A DNA stretch of 64,000 nt from Rhodococcus sp. 14-1411-2a (lineage in GTDB: Bacteria > Actinomycetota > Actinomycetes > Mycobacteriales > Mycobacteriaceae): assembly GCF_002259485.1 (NCBI RefSeq), contig NZ_NPGA01000018.1:62001-126000 (forward strand), given 5' to 3'. Both the position numbers and the translations under genes were made by a program. Below, piece after piece: positions 54,956 through 64,000 of this stretch (position 1 is its first letter; each line of letters starts with the position of its first letter). The notes under the pieces are model-generated. The model had not been told where the DNA came from and made no database searches. It saw only the letters and a list, made by a program, of their open reading frames with translations.

Positions 54956-56749
54956 TCAGGTTAGGGCAATGGGCGGCAATGTATCCGGACTGAGACCGTT
55001 TGCATCCATGAACTGGACCAGGTTTTGAGTCATGTCTCGCTCCGCGATCATCGCTGCCACCGAAGGTGCTTTTGCATCGCTTAGCGCCTCAACCGTGTTG
55101 ATCTGAGCAGACAGTTCTGTCACGGCTGCCGACGCTTTCGACCACAGATCGTCATCGAAGTCATGGGCCAGGACTTTTTGCGCGTATGCAACCGCCACGG
55201 CGAGTAGTAGTTCCGCGGAACTCAACCGAGTCGCTCCTCGGCGTCTGGAAACAGTTGCCGCTGTTGTGATGGCTGTACCCGTCCCAGCGATGCCGCCGAT
55301 CGTGGCAAGGCCGCCTGCCATGCCGCCGGGCCCAAGCGCCGCTAGGCCACCCGTCATGGCCGCCGCTCCCGCTGCTCCAGCCGGCGCGAGTGCAATGAGA
55401 CCGATCGGTGCGATGGCGATGACTGCCACCCCTGCACCGGCGATCGCCCATCGCTGCCAGCTCGTCCCCGGCTTGCTCAGTTTCGTCATTTTGTTGTTGA
55501 AGCGTCGGATTGTCCATGCGAGGGCGTCGCCGAATTCTCGAGTCAGCCCGATCTGTTCGGCGAAACCTGGTATGGCTTTGAAACTTGCGTCTGCAATGTC
55601 GATTTCGAATGGCGCGGTGAGATCGCTGAGCGCGAGGATGGTGAGCTGTTCGATGATGCTGGTAGTGCTCCAGTAATCGGGTACTTCGGGCGTCTTTCCC
55701 TCGGCCAGAAAATGCAGTTGTCTTGGAAGCGGTATACCCTCTTTATCTGCTGCCCATATTTGGGCGACCAGGTCACGCCGGTTAATTCGGATTGCTTCGG
55801 TAAAACGAGCCTTGATGTTCGCGTCAGTTATCGCCTCAGCTACCGCGTACCGAAAGTGCAGTTCCAATATCAAGGCGGCCGTATCGTCGGTCAGCGCTGT
55901 AGTCACCTTCGTGGTGCGCCTTGGAGTCAGATCAGATTGGTGGTAAGCGCTGCCTACCGCTCTTGCCACGGAAGGTTGTTTAAGATACGCAGCCGAGCTA
56001 TGACCAACCTTGCCGATGTTCACTCGAATGTCCTGAACATCGGCAAACACAGTTGCCAGCCCGCGTGCGCGGGTGACCGGGTCTCGTTTACTGAAGAAGT
56101 TCAACCAGGAGTTGGTTCGTGCGTAGGGGAAGTTGCCGATCAGTTCCTGCCGTGACACCGCGAAGAGCCCGGTTTGTGCGGGGCTTCCGATTGTGACCAC
56201 GCGGCGGACCGAAACGTCTGCAGGAAGCCGCGACAAGAGATCGACAGTCACGACGCTTCCCAAGCTGTGGCCAACTATGACTATCTCGCCTATTGGAGGT
56301 ATCTCTTCTAGGACCCGCGTCAGAACGGCTCCGCGAAGACCTTTCTGGTGCACGTAGGCCTGGATCTGTTTGATTTCATTCGCGTACCATTTTTCAGGCA
56401 TAGCGCCCAGAACTGCGCCCAACTTTGCATCCATAGCGCCCAAGTCGGGTAGGGGGAATCCGAGAGCCTGAGCCGTCGGGTCGGCACCGACCACCCGCGC
56501 GGCCTCGATCTGCCTGTCGATGAACTGAGCCCGTTCTACCGACAGATCGGAAATTTTGCCGTTTACTGTGGGCTTTGGGATGCTCGCCGCGGCGTCCGGA
56601 GACAAGAGAAGGTCGCTGTAATGAGGCGCGATCACGTCTTTCTCGTCGATCACTGGCAGGTTCTCGGCCAACAAGCTTTTGTTGAGCGCGTCGAGCCACG
56701 CTCGGCTCGTGTCGCCATCGCCGACACCGTGCAAGTAGATCAACTTCAT
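54956..56749 (-). CDS. Alpha/beta hydrolase with a glycine-rich membrane hairpin
   Basis: A 597-residue protein. The N-terminal 230 residues are a lipase-like hydrolase: KLIYLHGVGDGD at the start and the nucleophile elbow VIVGHSLGSVVTVDLLSRL (about residue 165), with a candidate acid and histidine in WLNFFSKRDPVTR and NIGKVGHSSAAYL. A long helical region follows, then a strongly hydrophobic Gly/Ala-rich segment (about residues 445-515) that should span or insert in the membrane, and a helical tail. The ATG at 56749 starts right at the hydrolase fold. The layout suggests a membrane-damaging or lipid-cleaving effector. Confidence 0.8.
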   Translation of the reverse strand: MKLIYLHGVGDGDTSRAWLDALNKSLLAENLPVIDEKDVIAPHYSDLLLSPDAAASIPKPTVNGKISDLSVERAQFIDRQIEAARVVGADPTAQALGFPLPDLGAMDAKLGAVLGAMPEKWYANEIKQIQAYVHQKGLRGAVLTRVLEEIPPIGEIVIVGHSLGSVVTVDLLSRLPADVSVRRVVTIGSPAQTGLFAVSRQELIGNFPYARTNSWLNFFSKRDPVTRARGLATVFADVQDIRVNIGKVGHSSAAYLKQPSVARAVGSAYHQSDLTPRRTTKVTTALTDDTAALILELHFRYAVAEAITDANIKARFTEAIRINRRDLVAQIWAADKEGIPLPRQLHFLAEGKTPEVPDYWSTTSIIEQLTILALSDLTAPFEIDIADASFKAIPGFAEQIGLTREFGDALAWTIRRFNNKMTKLSKPGTSWQRWAIAGAGVAVIAIAPIGLIALAPAGAAGAAAMTGGLAALGPGGMAGGLATIGGIAGTGTAITTAATVSRRRGATRLSSAELLLAVAVAYAQKVLAHDFDDDLWSKASAAVTELSAQINTVEALSDAKAPSVAAMIAERDMTQNLVQFMDANGLSPDTLPPIALT

Positions 56750-56932
56750 CGATGGACTGCCCTTCGAGCGGAGAGGATTGCGACGTGGTTCGAGCAAGAG
56801 GTTAATACCGGCTGTTCGGCTTGTACCGGGCAACCCTGAGGTTCACGCATACGTCGGCGGAAACACAGTTGCGTGCTGTCGGTCTGTCGATGTGGACCCA
56901 GCTCCGGTTGGGGCGACTGGGCGCTCGTCGCG

Positions 56933-58261
56933 TCACACTGGCGGTAGGTCGACCCGGTAGACCATGCTCTCCGCTACGTCGAGGACGTCTTCGGGGTAGT
57001 AGATCGACACTGTCGGACTGCTTAGAGCCTTTGTAACCACCGCAAGCTCCCAGTTGGGGTCTTCTCTGGCGGAACGCAATTCGTTCCGCGTTAGGAGAAT
57101 CGACGGCTTGCCACCGGCAACACCTTTGACTTCGACCCTGTACAACGTGCCGTCCGGTGCCACGCAGGAAAGATCCCATCCCAGTTTCTGGGAACCCACA
57201 TCGGTTACCTTGCAATGGTATTGGTCGCGGTAATAGTTGGTGACGGCGTCGACCGCGGCATTCTCGATCAGCTTGTTCGTGACAGGATCGCCGAAGCCCG
57301 CTCCACGCTCGCTCACGGTGATCGGCGTTCCAGCCGGTTTCCCGAGTTCGGGCCACGGGGGCAACAGATCTTCGATAGCTGCGAGCTCAGACTGGCTGAC
57401 CCACGATGGATTGCTACCGACCGGCTGCCGAAGCACCTCGAGGTCACTGAGTCTGTCGATCTGCTTCAATTCTGCGCTCGTCACGGGAGCATCGAGCAAG
57501 TGCAGGTCGGTGTCCACGTACCACTGAGAGTCGATCCGCTTGTCGTCGTCTTCCCAATAACCTTCGTATGGCTGTGCCACGAATCTGCGACGACCAGTCG
57601 TCCACCCATAACCCCAGATTCCCCGCGGCATCGCACCGTCTTCGGCACCGCTCACCCAGAAAAGTGCTCGCTGTCCGTGCTGAATCAGCTCGGATCGGTA
57701 GTTGTTCGCGACGGACCAATCTTCGATATGGGTGTGACCATCGGCCACGAAGGTTTCGAGGTCCCATGTTTTCGGATTGCACTTGAAGACCCATGCGCCC
57801 AGATTGGACACGGTTACGGAATCGTGTCGCACCGTGGGCATTTCAGACAGCCCGATGACATCCCAACGACCACGCCAGTCGATGACCTGGGCATCGGTGA
57901 TCCGATGATGCGTTTCGGTATCGGCGTTGCGCGATGGGTCCCGTGAGAGCCATGCGTCCACGTCGGCGGCGATGGTTTTTCGCATCCAGTCGTGTTCGAC
58001 GATGCTGATGTTCGACGCGTCGAGTCGGACGTCAACGAACGCCCAGGCGTCGATGCGTCTGTGTGGTGGGCGAACCAGTCGTGACTTCTTGGTGTCTTGC
58101 CAGTCTCCCGACTTCTTCGTCTTGAGTCTGACTCGGTGTACGCGGGCATCGCAATCCAGCACCTCGACAACAGCTTCCAGACCCGGCATCCGCTGTGCGG
58201 TTCCGCCGCGCCGACGTACTTCTGCCTCGAACAAGGCGAACCCGTCCTCGGTCGTAGCCAC
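56933..58261 (-). CDS. EVE-domain protein with C-terminal DUF3883-like nuclease domain
   Basis: A 442-residue protein. N-terminal domain (1-140) with VHRVRLKTKKSGDWQDTKKS and DAWAFVDVRLDASNISIVEHDWMRKTI; then an EVE domain (about 145-300) with GAWVFKCNP, DWSVANNYRSELIQHGQRALFWVSG, RGIWGYGW and SNPSWVSQSELAAI; and a C-terminal domain with the PD-(D/E)xK-like strand pattern GWDLSCVAPDGTLYRVEVKGVAG (D and ExK) and LLTRNELRSAREDPNWELAVV. EVE domains read modified bases, so it is likely a modification-dependent restriction enzyme. The GTG start is preceded by GGAGGC. Confidence 0.82.
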   Translation of the reverse strand: MATTEDGFALFEAEVRRRGGTAQRMPGLEAVVEVLDCDARVHRVRLKTKKSGDWQDTKKSRLVRPPHRRIDAWAFVDVRLDASNISIVEHDWMRKTIAADVDAWLSRDPSRNADTETHHRITDAQVIDWRGRWDVIGLSEMPTVRHDSVTVSNLGAWVFKCNPKTWDLETFVADGHTHIEDWSVANNYRSELIQHGQRALFWVSGAEDGAMPRGIWGYGWTTGRRRFVAQPYEGYWEDDDKRIDSQWYVDTDLHLLDAPVTSAELKQIDRLSDLEVLRQPVGSNPSWVSQSELAAIEDLLPPWPELGKPAGTPITVSERGAGFGDPVTNKLIENAAVDAVTNYYRDQYHCKVTDVGSQKLGWDLSCVAPDGTLYRVEVKGVAGGKPSILLTRNELRSAREDPNWELAVVTKALSSPTVSIYYPEDVLDVAESMVYRVDLPPV

Positions 58262-58356
58262 TACTTGCCTCCGGCTTTCGATTTATCCTGTTCACGAATG
58301 GGTTTGGCTCAGTGCAGCTGTGCCCGAAGGTCGTCGCATCGTCAGTCACCGAGATC

Positions 58357-60477
58357 TCAGACCTGCTGACGGCTGGCGACGTACTCGTCTCGAAGATCCT
58401 TCAACTTCCGGCCGTCAGGGAGAAGCCAGAAATGCCACCCATTGGTCGCGCCCTTTCTGAGGTGATGGCCTGCACCCGACGGCGTGGTGAACCGTTGTCC
58501 GTCCAAAGACAGGCTGGAATCTTCGTTGACTATGGCGCGCAGGTCTTTCCAGGTTCCCGAGCGTGCGTGAAGTTCAGTGCCTGGCTCGAGGAGCCCAGCA
58601 GAAACAAGTTGCGTGAGTGTCACTGATGCTGCTTGCTCTGCTGGCTTGTCCTTGACCTCACCGATATGCCCTTCAGGAACCGGCCACGTCGCGATCAAGG
58701 ATTGGATGAGCGCGTCGGTTCGTTCGTTGATCTCCTTCTCTGACCAGCCATCGGCGGCAATGCTCTTCCGTCGATTCATCAAAAAGGTGTCGTGAGTGTC
58801 CAAACTCGCGCGTTTGCCGTTTTCGCCCAACCACGGTCCGTTGGACACTTTCCCGTTGAGAGCCTGCGTCAGCAGTGTGAGGTTGCCGAGACGATGGATG
58901 TGTTCTCTCCGCTGGTCTTGCTCCGGTGGGGTCTCCACTGGCCAGTGGGCCTCCCACTTCTGGGGCATCAAGTGTTCGATGGGATAGCCAATTCGCGGTA
59001 CTCGGGAGTTACTCATCGGCTTCGCAGTTGTGAAGCCGCGTAAGTGATCTTCGACCGCTTCGAGGAACACACGGAGCCGGCCTCGCTTGAACCGACGGTA
59101 GACAGCCTGAGTCTTGACGTCCTCGAACACTTGCTTGTCACCGGGCCAGTACGTACCGGCCGCGTTGAGGCGGGTGAGGTAGAGCTGGACCGCGTTGATC
59201 AGATTCTCGGGCGGAGTCTGGCGGTTGCTCTTGATGAGGTCCGCCACCACCCGCCCGAGATCGCTGGTCCCCAACCGAGTGAGGACTCGCCGCATCACCC
59301 AGCTTTCACAAGCGCTGACAACTCCGTCGATCGTCGCCTGGTCGTAATTCGAGTCCGGCTCGTGGAGCCAGATGAGTATCGGTTTGAGTATCTCGAGCTC
59401 GCTCGCATGCAGTCGGTAGACGTTGAGTTCTACCGCGGTCAATGGTGCGTGCGGATCAGCTGCGCGCTCGGTCCAACTCCTGTACTGATCGGCCTGCATC
59501 TTGATCATCGGCAGAAGCGTTGTCATCGACTGTGTAGCTTCGTGTTCGGCAAAATGCTTGAATCGCGTGAACGTATGGCGGGGGCTGATCTCCTCACCCA
59601 CACGTGCCACCAGCCACTGATTGAGGAACAGTGAACTCCGAGAGACGAGGTACCGACCTACGCTCACCTCGCGCTCCCAGAATGTGGAGTCGAACGGCCA
59701 GTCGTCCTTGTAAGACTTCGCAGTGTCAGTGCCCTCCGAATCGAGTCTCTGAAATACGAAGTTCTTGATAAGATCGGCCGCGGTCAACGGTGTGCCACGA
59801 GCGTTGAGCGTCTCGAAGATCTCTTGCGAGTTCTCGTCGGCTTGAAGGTCGATGACAACTAGCTGCAGCCCCCTGGTCAACACTCCCGTCAGTGCCTCCG
59901 CACGGGAATGCGCGGCCGAGTCGGTCACCGGTCCGAGCCACTCCTCCACGGCGGCGCTGAAGTATTGATGCCCTTGAGAAAGCAGACTCTGTGCGTGCGT
60001 GAGACCCGCATAGTCGATTGGCGGGTCGGCCTGCATGACCTCGTCGAAGGCCATCCGGTCCCGGTTGGTATGCCGGAGCTTGAGTCGATCTTCTTCCTGG
60101 TCGACGTAGTGGGCGGGGTTGTGGGTCAACTCCTCCAATCGTCTGGCCAGATTGTCCTCGGCTCGCGCCTCGAGTACGGACGCAGTTGCGTCCATGACTA
60201 GCTGCAATGTGGTGAGGCGCTGTTGGCCGTCGATGATCAGGCGCGGCTGAAATGTGCCCGTCTGATTTTCCTGCGCTTGCAGAACAACAGCGCCGAAGAA
60301 GTGGGTGGCGCTACTCGACGGGTCTTTCACGCGGAGCTCGGACAGCCTGCGAATGTCGTCCCACAGGGGGGCCCACTGGTTTTCGAGACTCCACACGTAG
60401 GGCCGTTGGAACAACGGAATGACCAGGTGCTGAGGGAGATTGAAAATATCCAGTGGGGAACGAACTTCGGTCTTCAC
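58357..60477 (-). CDS. GmrSD-type DUF262/DUF1524 restriction protein with RAMA domain
   Basis: A 706-residue type IV restriction-like protein. The DUF262 (ParB-like NTPase) motifs are IPLFQRPYVWS, IIDGQQRLTTLQL and FETLNARGTPLTAADLIKNF. The DUF1524 HNH part (about 540-620) reads IEHLMPQKWE and HRLGNLTLLTQALN. The C-terminal 85 residues (VTLTQLVSAGLLEPGTELHARSGTW to FWLLPDGRKLKDLRDEY) resemble the RAMA domain, predicted to bind modified DNA. GmrSD enzymes cut glucosylated hydroxymethyl-cytosine phage DNA. The GTG at 60477 has GAGGAG six bases upstream; the next gene is 205 bases away and divergent. Confidence 0.87.
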   Translation of the reverse strand: MKTEVRSPLDIFNLPQHLVIPLFQRPYVWSLENQWAPLWDDIRRLSELRVKDPSSSATHFFGAVVLQAQENQTGTFQPRLIIDGQQRLTTLQLVMDATASVLEARAEDNLARRLEELTHNPAHYVDQEEDRLKLRHTNRDRMAFDEVMQADPPIDYAGLTHAQSLLSQGHQYFSAAVEEWLGPVTDSAAHSRAEALTGVLTRGLQLVVIDLQADENSQEIFETLNARGTPLTAADLIKNFVFQRLDSEGTDTAKSYKDDWPFDSTFWEREVSVGRYLVSRSSLFLNQWLVARVGEEISPRHTFTRFKHFAEHEATQSMTTLLPMIKMQADQYRSWTERAADPHAPLTAVELNVYRLHASELEILKPILIWLHEPDSNYDQATIDGVVSACESWVMRRVLTRLGTSDLGRVVADLIKSNRQTPPENLINAVQLYLTRLNAAGTYWPGDKQVFEDVKTQAVYRRFKRGRLRVFLEAVEDHLRGFTTAKPMSNSRVPRIGYPIEHLMPQKWEAHWPVETPPEQDQRREHIHRLGNLTLLTQALNGKVSNGPWLGENGKRASLDTHDTFLMNRRKSIAADGWSEKEINERTDALIQSLIATWPVPEGHIGEVKDKPAEQAASVTLTQLVSAGLLEPGTELHARSGTWKDLRAIVNEDSSLSLDGQRFTTPSGAGHHLRKGATNGWHFWLLPDGRKLKDLRDEYVASRQQV

Positions 60478-60681
60478 ACCACTCCTCGGTTGCCGGCTCG
60501 GTGAGTCACACGGTACATACCACCCACGACATCCACGCTGGTTTGCGCGGGACCACGGCGTGATGCCCGACCTGCCCCTGCGACGGCTCAGTACCAAGCC
60601 CACGTCACCCAACCGACCGCCCGTCACGTTTGTCCGACTCTGGCGCTAGATTGTCGGGACAACCTTGGAGTGAGGAGTGCG

Positions 60682-63600
60682 GTGACCGTTCACAGCGATG
60701 AGGTCGGCGGGCGAGTCCGTCGATTGCTCGAGTTCTTGCGCGAGACGGTCTCGGCTCAGTCCAAACCAGTTCGCGCCTACGGGCCGACGACTCGGCTCGA
60801 GTGGCTGTATCGACGGGACCGCGACGTCCAGGTCGATGACAACGCAACAGCGGGCGACGTGGTCGTCCGGGTTGTCCGAGTCAGTGTCGAACCGCCCCCG
60901 CAACTGCCCGATCAGCTCGTCGATTCGGTGCAAGGCCCGATCGACCGTGCCGCCGCACCACCGACTCTCGCACGCGGAGCCGGCGTAACCGAGTCCGAGG
61001 CGTTTCGATCGTGGTTCATCGAGTGGCAGGTGTGGGCAGCCGACGACGCGACGAAACGTCCGCTGGCAGAGCTCTACTTGTCGGTCGATCGAATGCGAGA
61101 AGAGTCGCACACACAGCCAGAGACAGTCGAAGTCGTTCTGGCGTCGGGACTCCTATCGGCCACAGTGTCCGGAGTGGCCATCGATTCCCATCTGGTGACT
61201 CAACCGGTTGAGGTCATTCGGGACGAGGACACCGGGGATCTGCTGGTCAAGTTGACGGCTGGAAGCAGCCCTCGCCTCGAAGACCGACAACTGCTGCTCG
61301 GGCTGAAAGGACTACACACGGCGTCAGCAGCATTCCTTGCAAATAAACTCGGCGACATTGCGGGCTCGCCGATCGCAAGCTCTGCTTCCAGCATTCTGAA
61401 GGAGTGGTCGAGTTCGGCCATCTCCAGCATCACGTACGTCGCCGATCGACATGTTCCACCTGCCGCGCGTCGCGGGACGGTCCGTGAGTCACCTGCATTG
61501 CTGCTTCGTCGCCGAACCGGCTTTGCGCTCGTCTCCTACTACGACGCCATGATTGCTGCGTTGAACGACGGTGCCGACGTTCCGTTGGGACTTCAACAGC
61601 TCGTCGAGAGCATCGAGTCGACGGACCGGCTGGACTGGCTGGCGCGTCCCAGCTCAGAGCCGACGCCAGAGATTCTCTTTCCACTTGCCGCGAATCGCGC
61701 GCAGTCCAGCATCATGGAGAAGCTCTCGCTTGACACGGGTGTGGTTGTCGAAGGGCCGCCCGGAACGGGAAAGACCCACACCATCGCAAATCTGATGTCT
61801 GCGTTGCTGGCTCAGGGTCAGCGAGTTCTCGTCACGAGTGAGAAGTCGCAGGCATTGCGAGTGCTCCGAGACAAGTTGCCGTCGGAACTACAAGATCTGT
61901 GTGTGTCGATCACCGACCTGGCCAAGGGTGGGTCGGAAGAACTCGACCACAGTGTCTCGGTGATTGCCGGCCGTCTTGCGGATTTCGAGATCGCTCAGGC
62001 GGACCGGAGAATCGAGAGAATTGCCGGGGATCGTTACCGAGCGATCAACAAGAAGTACACCCTGGAAGAAGAGCTGACGTCGACGAGGTCCGACGAGTCC
62101 GAGGTCCAGAATTTCGGCTCGCACTACGACGGAACGATGTCGGGAGTGGCCTTGCAGCTTGCTGCGTCTGCCGCCAAGCTGTCCTGGGTGCCGGGTCCGC
62201 TCTATAAGAAGTCGCCGCCAATCACCTCGGCGCAATTTGCTGAGCTCGCGGGTCTGCTGGTCGAGAGCGAGCTCCATGCGGCGGGCCGTCGCGAACAGTC
62301 TCTTCCGGACCTGTCCACAGTGCTACCGAGCAAGACCGTGGTCACTCGACTGTGCGACGGTGCAAGCAGTCGGGCTTCGGTATCTGCACTGGCTGATCTC
62401 CCGACGGCGGAGCTGCGCCGACTGGCAGCACTGTCGCGTCAGGTTCTTGCGCGCGGCACGCAGCTGGATGGGGACCTCCGCGCCGTGCTGGACGGTGTGT
62501 TGTCCGGTTCGCTCGGTTACCTGTGGACGAGGGCAATCGGGGCGTCAGCCCTGCTCGACGACGCGAAATCTGCCGACGCATTGGTCGGTACAGCGAATGT
62601 GGTGGTCGACAGAGCCGATCTCGTTGCTCTGGAGACGTACGACGCAGCCGCGCGTCTCTACACCGAAGGGCGGTTCGACACCCTCCGGTGGTTGCGGACG
62701 CCGAAAGAGCAGACCGCGGTCGATGAACTGGGCGCGACAGCCACAGTCGATGGCGTTCCGGCTCAGGGAGCCCAGGCGTACCGCGTTGTTGCAGAACATA
62801 TCCGTGCGCTTCGTTCAGTAGACGAGGCCGCATCGTTGTTGGCGGACATCGGTATTCGCGCTCCGCACCGAGAGAGTCGAGCGGCGCGTATCAACGAGGT
62901 GGACGGTGCCGTGCGCGACGTGGCGCTGGTGCAGGACGTCGTCGAGCGGATTGCAACAATCTCGGATGAGCTCGAAGGCCGGGTGGCGCTACGAACGCTG
63001 GACGGCGTGGAAGGGCTGTTGTCGGATATCGAGAAGGCGCTGGCGGGCGCGAATGCACGCGACGCGCTGCAGCGGCTTGTGGTGATCGCGGATGGTTTCG
63101 ACGCTGCCACCGGCGGGGCGAACAGCACAGAGGCGCTCGCACTATCGGACGCGCTCCGCACCGCCGACCGCGAGGCATTCGGCGCTGCGGTCCAGGCTTA
63201 TGTACGCGCGAGTGTCGAACAGCAACAACAGTTGTCGATGGATGCAATACTGCGGGATCTCGATGCAGCAGCACCGACACTTGGTCATCTGGTCACAAGC
63301 GACCGCGTCACCGACTGGGTGACCGTTGCCGGCGATTTCGAGGATGCATGGGCGTGGAGGTGGGCGACCCAGCACGTCGAACAGCGTCTCGTCCGCCCCG
63401 AAGCATCGAACCTGGACGATCTCTACGACGATGTAGATAGAGAGATCTCCCAGCTCACAGCGACACTGGCGGCGGAGAAAGCATGGCGAGAGTGTCTGCA
63501 GCGCATGACGTCACGGGAGATGCAAGCGCTCCACACCTACCAGGAGAGCATCAGCAACATCGGTGTTGGCAGTACCAAAATCGCACAGCGTTACCGAGCC

Positions 63601-64000
63601 TCAGCACGGGCTGCCATGCAGGAAGCGCAGAGTGCTGTTCCGGCGTGGATCATGCCGATCGGGCAGGTTCTGTCTTCGATTCCGCCGCAGCAGAACGTCT
63701 TCGACGTCGTGATTGTCGATGAAGCGAGTCAGGCGGACATCAGCAGTCTGTTTTTGATGTGGCTCGCACCGCGGGTGATCGTGGTGGGCGACGACAAGCA
63801 GTGCGCACCGGATCGAATACAGCAGGTCTCCGACGACACTGTTTTCGAGCGTCTGGACTCTCACCTCGGCGATCTACCGATGCACGTCCGGAACAATTTC
63901 AGCCCTCGCTCGAGCCTGTTCTCGCTTCTCCGTAGCCGGTACAACCAGCGTGTACGGCTACGTGAGCACTTCCGGTCCATGCCGGAGATCATCGAATGGT
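60682..64000 (+). CDS. Large SF1 DNA/RNA helicase (3' end cut off by window)
   Basis: The frame is open from the GTG at 60682 (GAGGA 5-6 bases upstream) to the end of the window, 1106 residues so far. The first 300 residues have no known domain. Walker A GPPGTGKTHTI (about residue 360), the following LVTSEKSQALRVL, a 550-residue coiled-coil insert, Walker B VIVDEASQAD, the VVGDDKQCAP motif and LREHFRSMPEII identify a UPF1/DNA2-like SF1 helicase. A nuclease is often fused at the C-terminus of such proteins but lies outside the window. It is divergent from the GmrSD-type gene. Confidence 0.9.
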   Translation, partial: MTVHSDEVGGRVRRLLEFLRETVSAQSKPVRAYGPTTRLEWLYRRDRDVQVDDNATAGDVVVRVVRVSVEPPPQLPDQLVDSVQGPIDRAAAPPTLARGAGVTESEAFRSWFIEWQVWAADDATKRPLAELYLSVDRMREESHTQPETVEVVLASGLLSATVSGVAIDSHLVTQPVEVIRDEDTGDLLVKLTAGSSPRLEDRQLLLGLKGLHTASAAFLANKLGDIAGSPIASSASSILKEWSSSAISSITYVADRHVPPAARRGTVRESPALLLRRRTGFALVSYYDAMIAALNDGADVPLGLQQLVESIESTDRLDWLARPSSEPTPEILFPLAANRAQSSIMEKLSLDTGVVVEGPPGTGKTHTIANLMSALLAQGQRVLVTSEKSQALRVLRDKLPSELQDLCVSITDLAKGGSEELDHSVSVIAGRLADFEIAQADRRIERIAGDRYRAINKKYTLEEELTSTRSDESEVQNFGSHYDGTMSGVALQLAASAAKLSWVPGPLYKKSPPITSAQFAELAGLLVESELHAAGRREQSLPDLSTVLPSKTVVTRLCDGASSRASVSALADLPTAELRRLAALSRQVLARGTQLDGDLRAVLDGVLSGSLGYLWTRAIGASALLDDAKSADALVGTANVVVDRADLVALETYDAAARLYTEGRFDTLRWLRTPKEQTAVDELGATATVDGVPAQGAQAYRVVAEHIRALRSVDEAASLLADIGIRAPHRESRAARINEVDGAVRDVALVQDVVERIATISDELEGRVALRTLDGVEGLLSDIEKALAGANARDALQRLVVIADGFDAATGGANSTEALALSDALRTADREAFGAAVQAYVRASVEQQQQLSMDAILRDLDAAAPTLGHLVTSDRVTDWVTVAGDFEDAWAWRWATQHVEQRLVRPEASNLDDLYDDVDREISQLTATLAAEKAWRECLQRMTSREMQALHTYQESISNIGVGSTKIAQRYRASARAAMQEAQSAVPAWIMPIGQVLSSIPPQQNVFDVVIVDEASQADISSLFLMWLAPRVIVVGDDKQCAPDRIQQVSDDTVFERLDSHLGDLPMHVRNNFSPRSSLFSLLRSRYNQRVRLREHFRSMPEIIEW

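Overview
The window is a 64 kb chromosomal piece from a high-G+C actinobacterium of the Nocardiaceae, most likely Rhodococcus. The reasons are G+C near 63% in typical genes (38 of 60 bases at 10561-10620), a monomeric NADP-dependent isocitrate dehydrogenase, GTG starts, abundant lipoproteins, and the mix of TetR/GlxA regulators, P450, Baeyer-Villiger monooxygenase and alkanesulfonate genes. The species cannot be fixed from the sequence alone.

Bases 1-41190 are ordinary accessory metabolism. In order: the end of a peptide ABC transporter (ATPase plus binding lipoprotein); a Tat-exported acetamidase-like lipoprotein; a TetR/P450 divergent pair with a perfect inverted-repeat operator; a monoacylglycerol-lipase-like hydrolase, an ABM monooxygenase and an aldehyde dehydrogenase; icd; a LysR-controlled CitMHS transporter with a two-part AtuA-like enzyme; a class III cyclase translationally coupled to a GlxA-type regulator; an isochorismatase-like hydrolase, a small EVE protein, a frameshifted prolyl iminopeptidase and a nitroreductase; a NarL-type two-component system; a DedA protein; a secreted ParB-like protein; an ssuCBAD sulfonate operon whose ssuA carries an in-frame amber codon; a cluster of esterase, TetR, acyl-CoA ligase and nitroreductase divergent from a Baeyer-Villiger monooxygenase; two pairs of tandem secreted paralogues; and an ArsR/beta-lactamase-like pair behind a perfect 24-bp palindrome.

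Bases 41200-52650 form a foreign, AT-richer island (25 of 60 G+C at 42841-42900) bounded on both sides by decayed IS3-family elements. It holds a UDP-GlcNAc 2-epimerase-like gene converging on a compact eight-gene minus-strand operon: ROK sugar kinase, shikimate-dehydrogenase-like protein, YdjC/ChbG-type deacetylase, HEAT-repeat protein, endonuclease/exonuclease/phosphatase-fold enzyme, membrane-anchored coiled-coil protein and two methyltransferases. Neighbours overlap or lie within 10 bases. I do not recognise this combination, and it is the best candidate here for an undescribed system.

Bases 52800-64000 look like a defence island. After an IS110 remnant come a broken SMC/RecN-like ATPase followed by an intact HEPN-like small protein, an alpha/beta hydrolase with a glycine-rich membrane hairpin, an EVE plus DUF3883-like protein (candidate reader and cutter of modified DNA), a GmrSD-type DUF262/DUF1524 protein with a C-terminal RAMA-like domain, and a very large SF1 helicase that runs off the window. 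The EVE domain of the island protein is closely related to the small stand-alone EVE protein at 18.7 kb.
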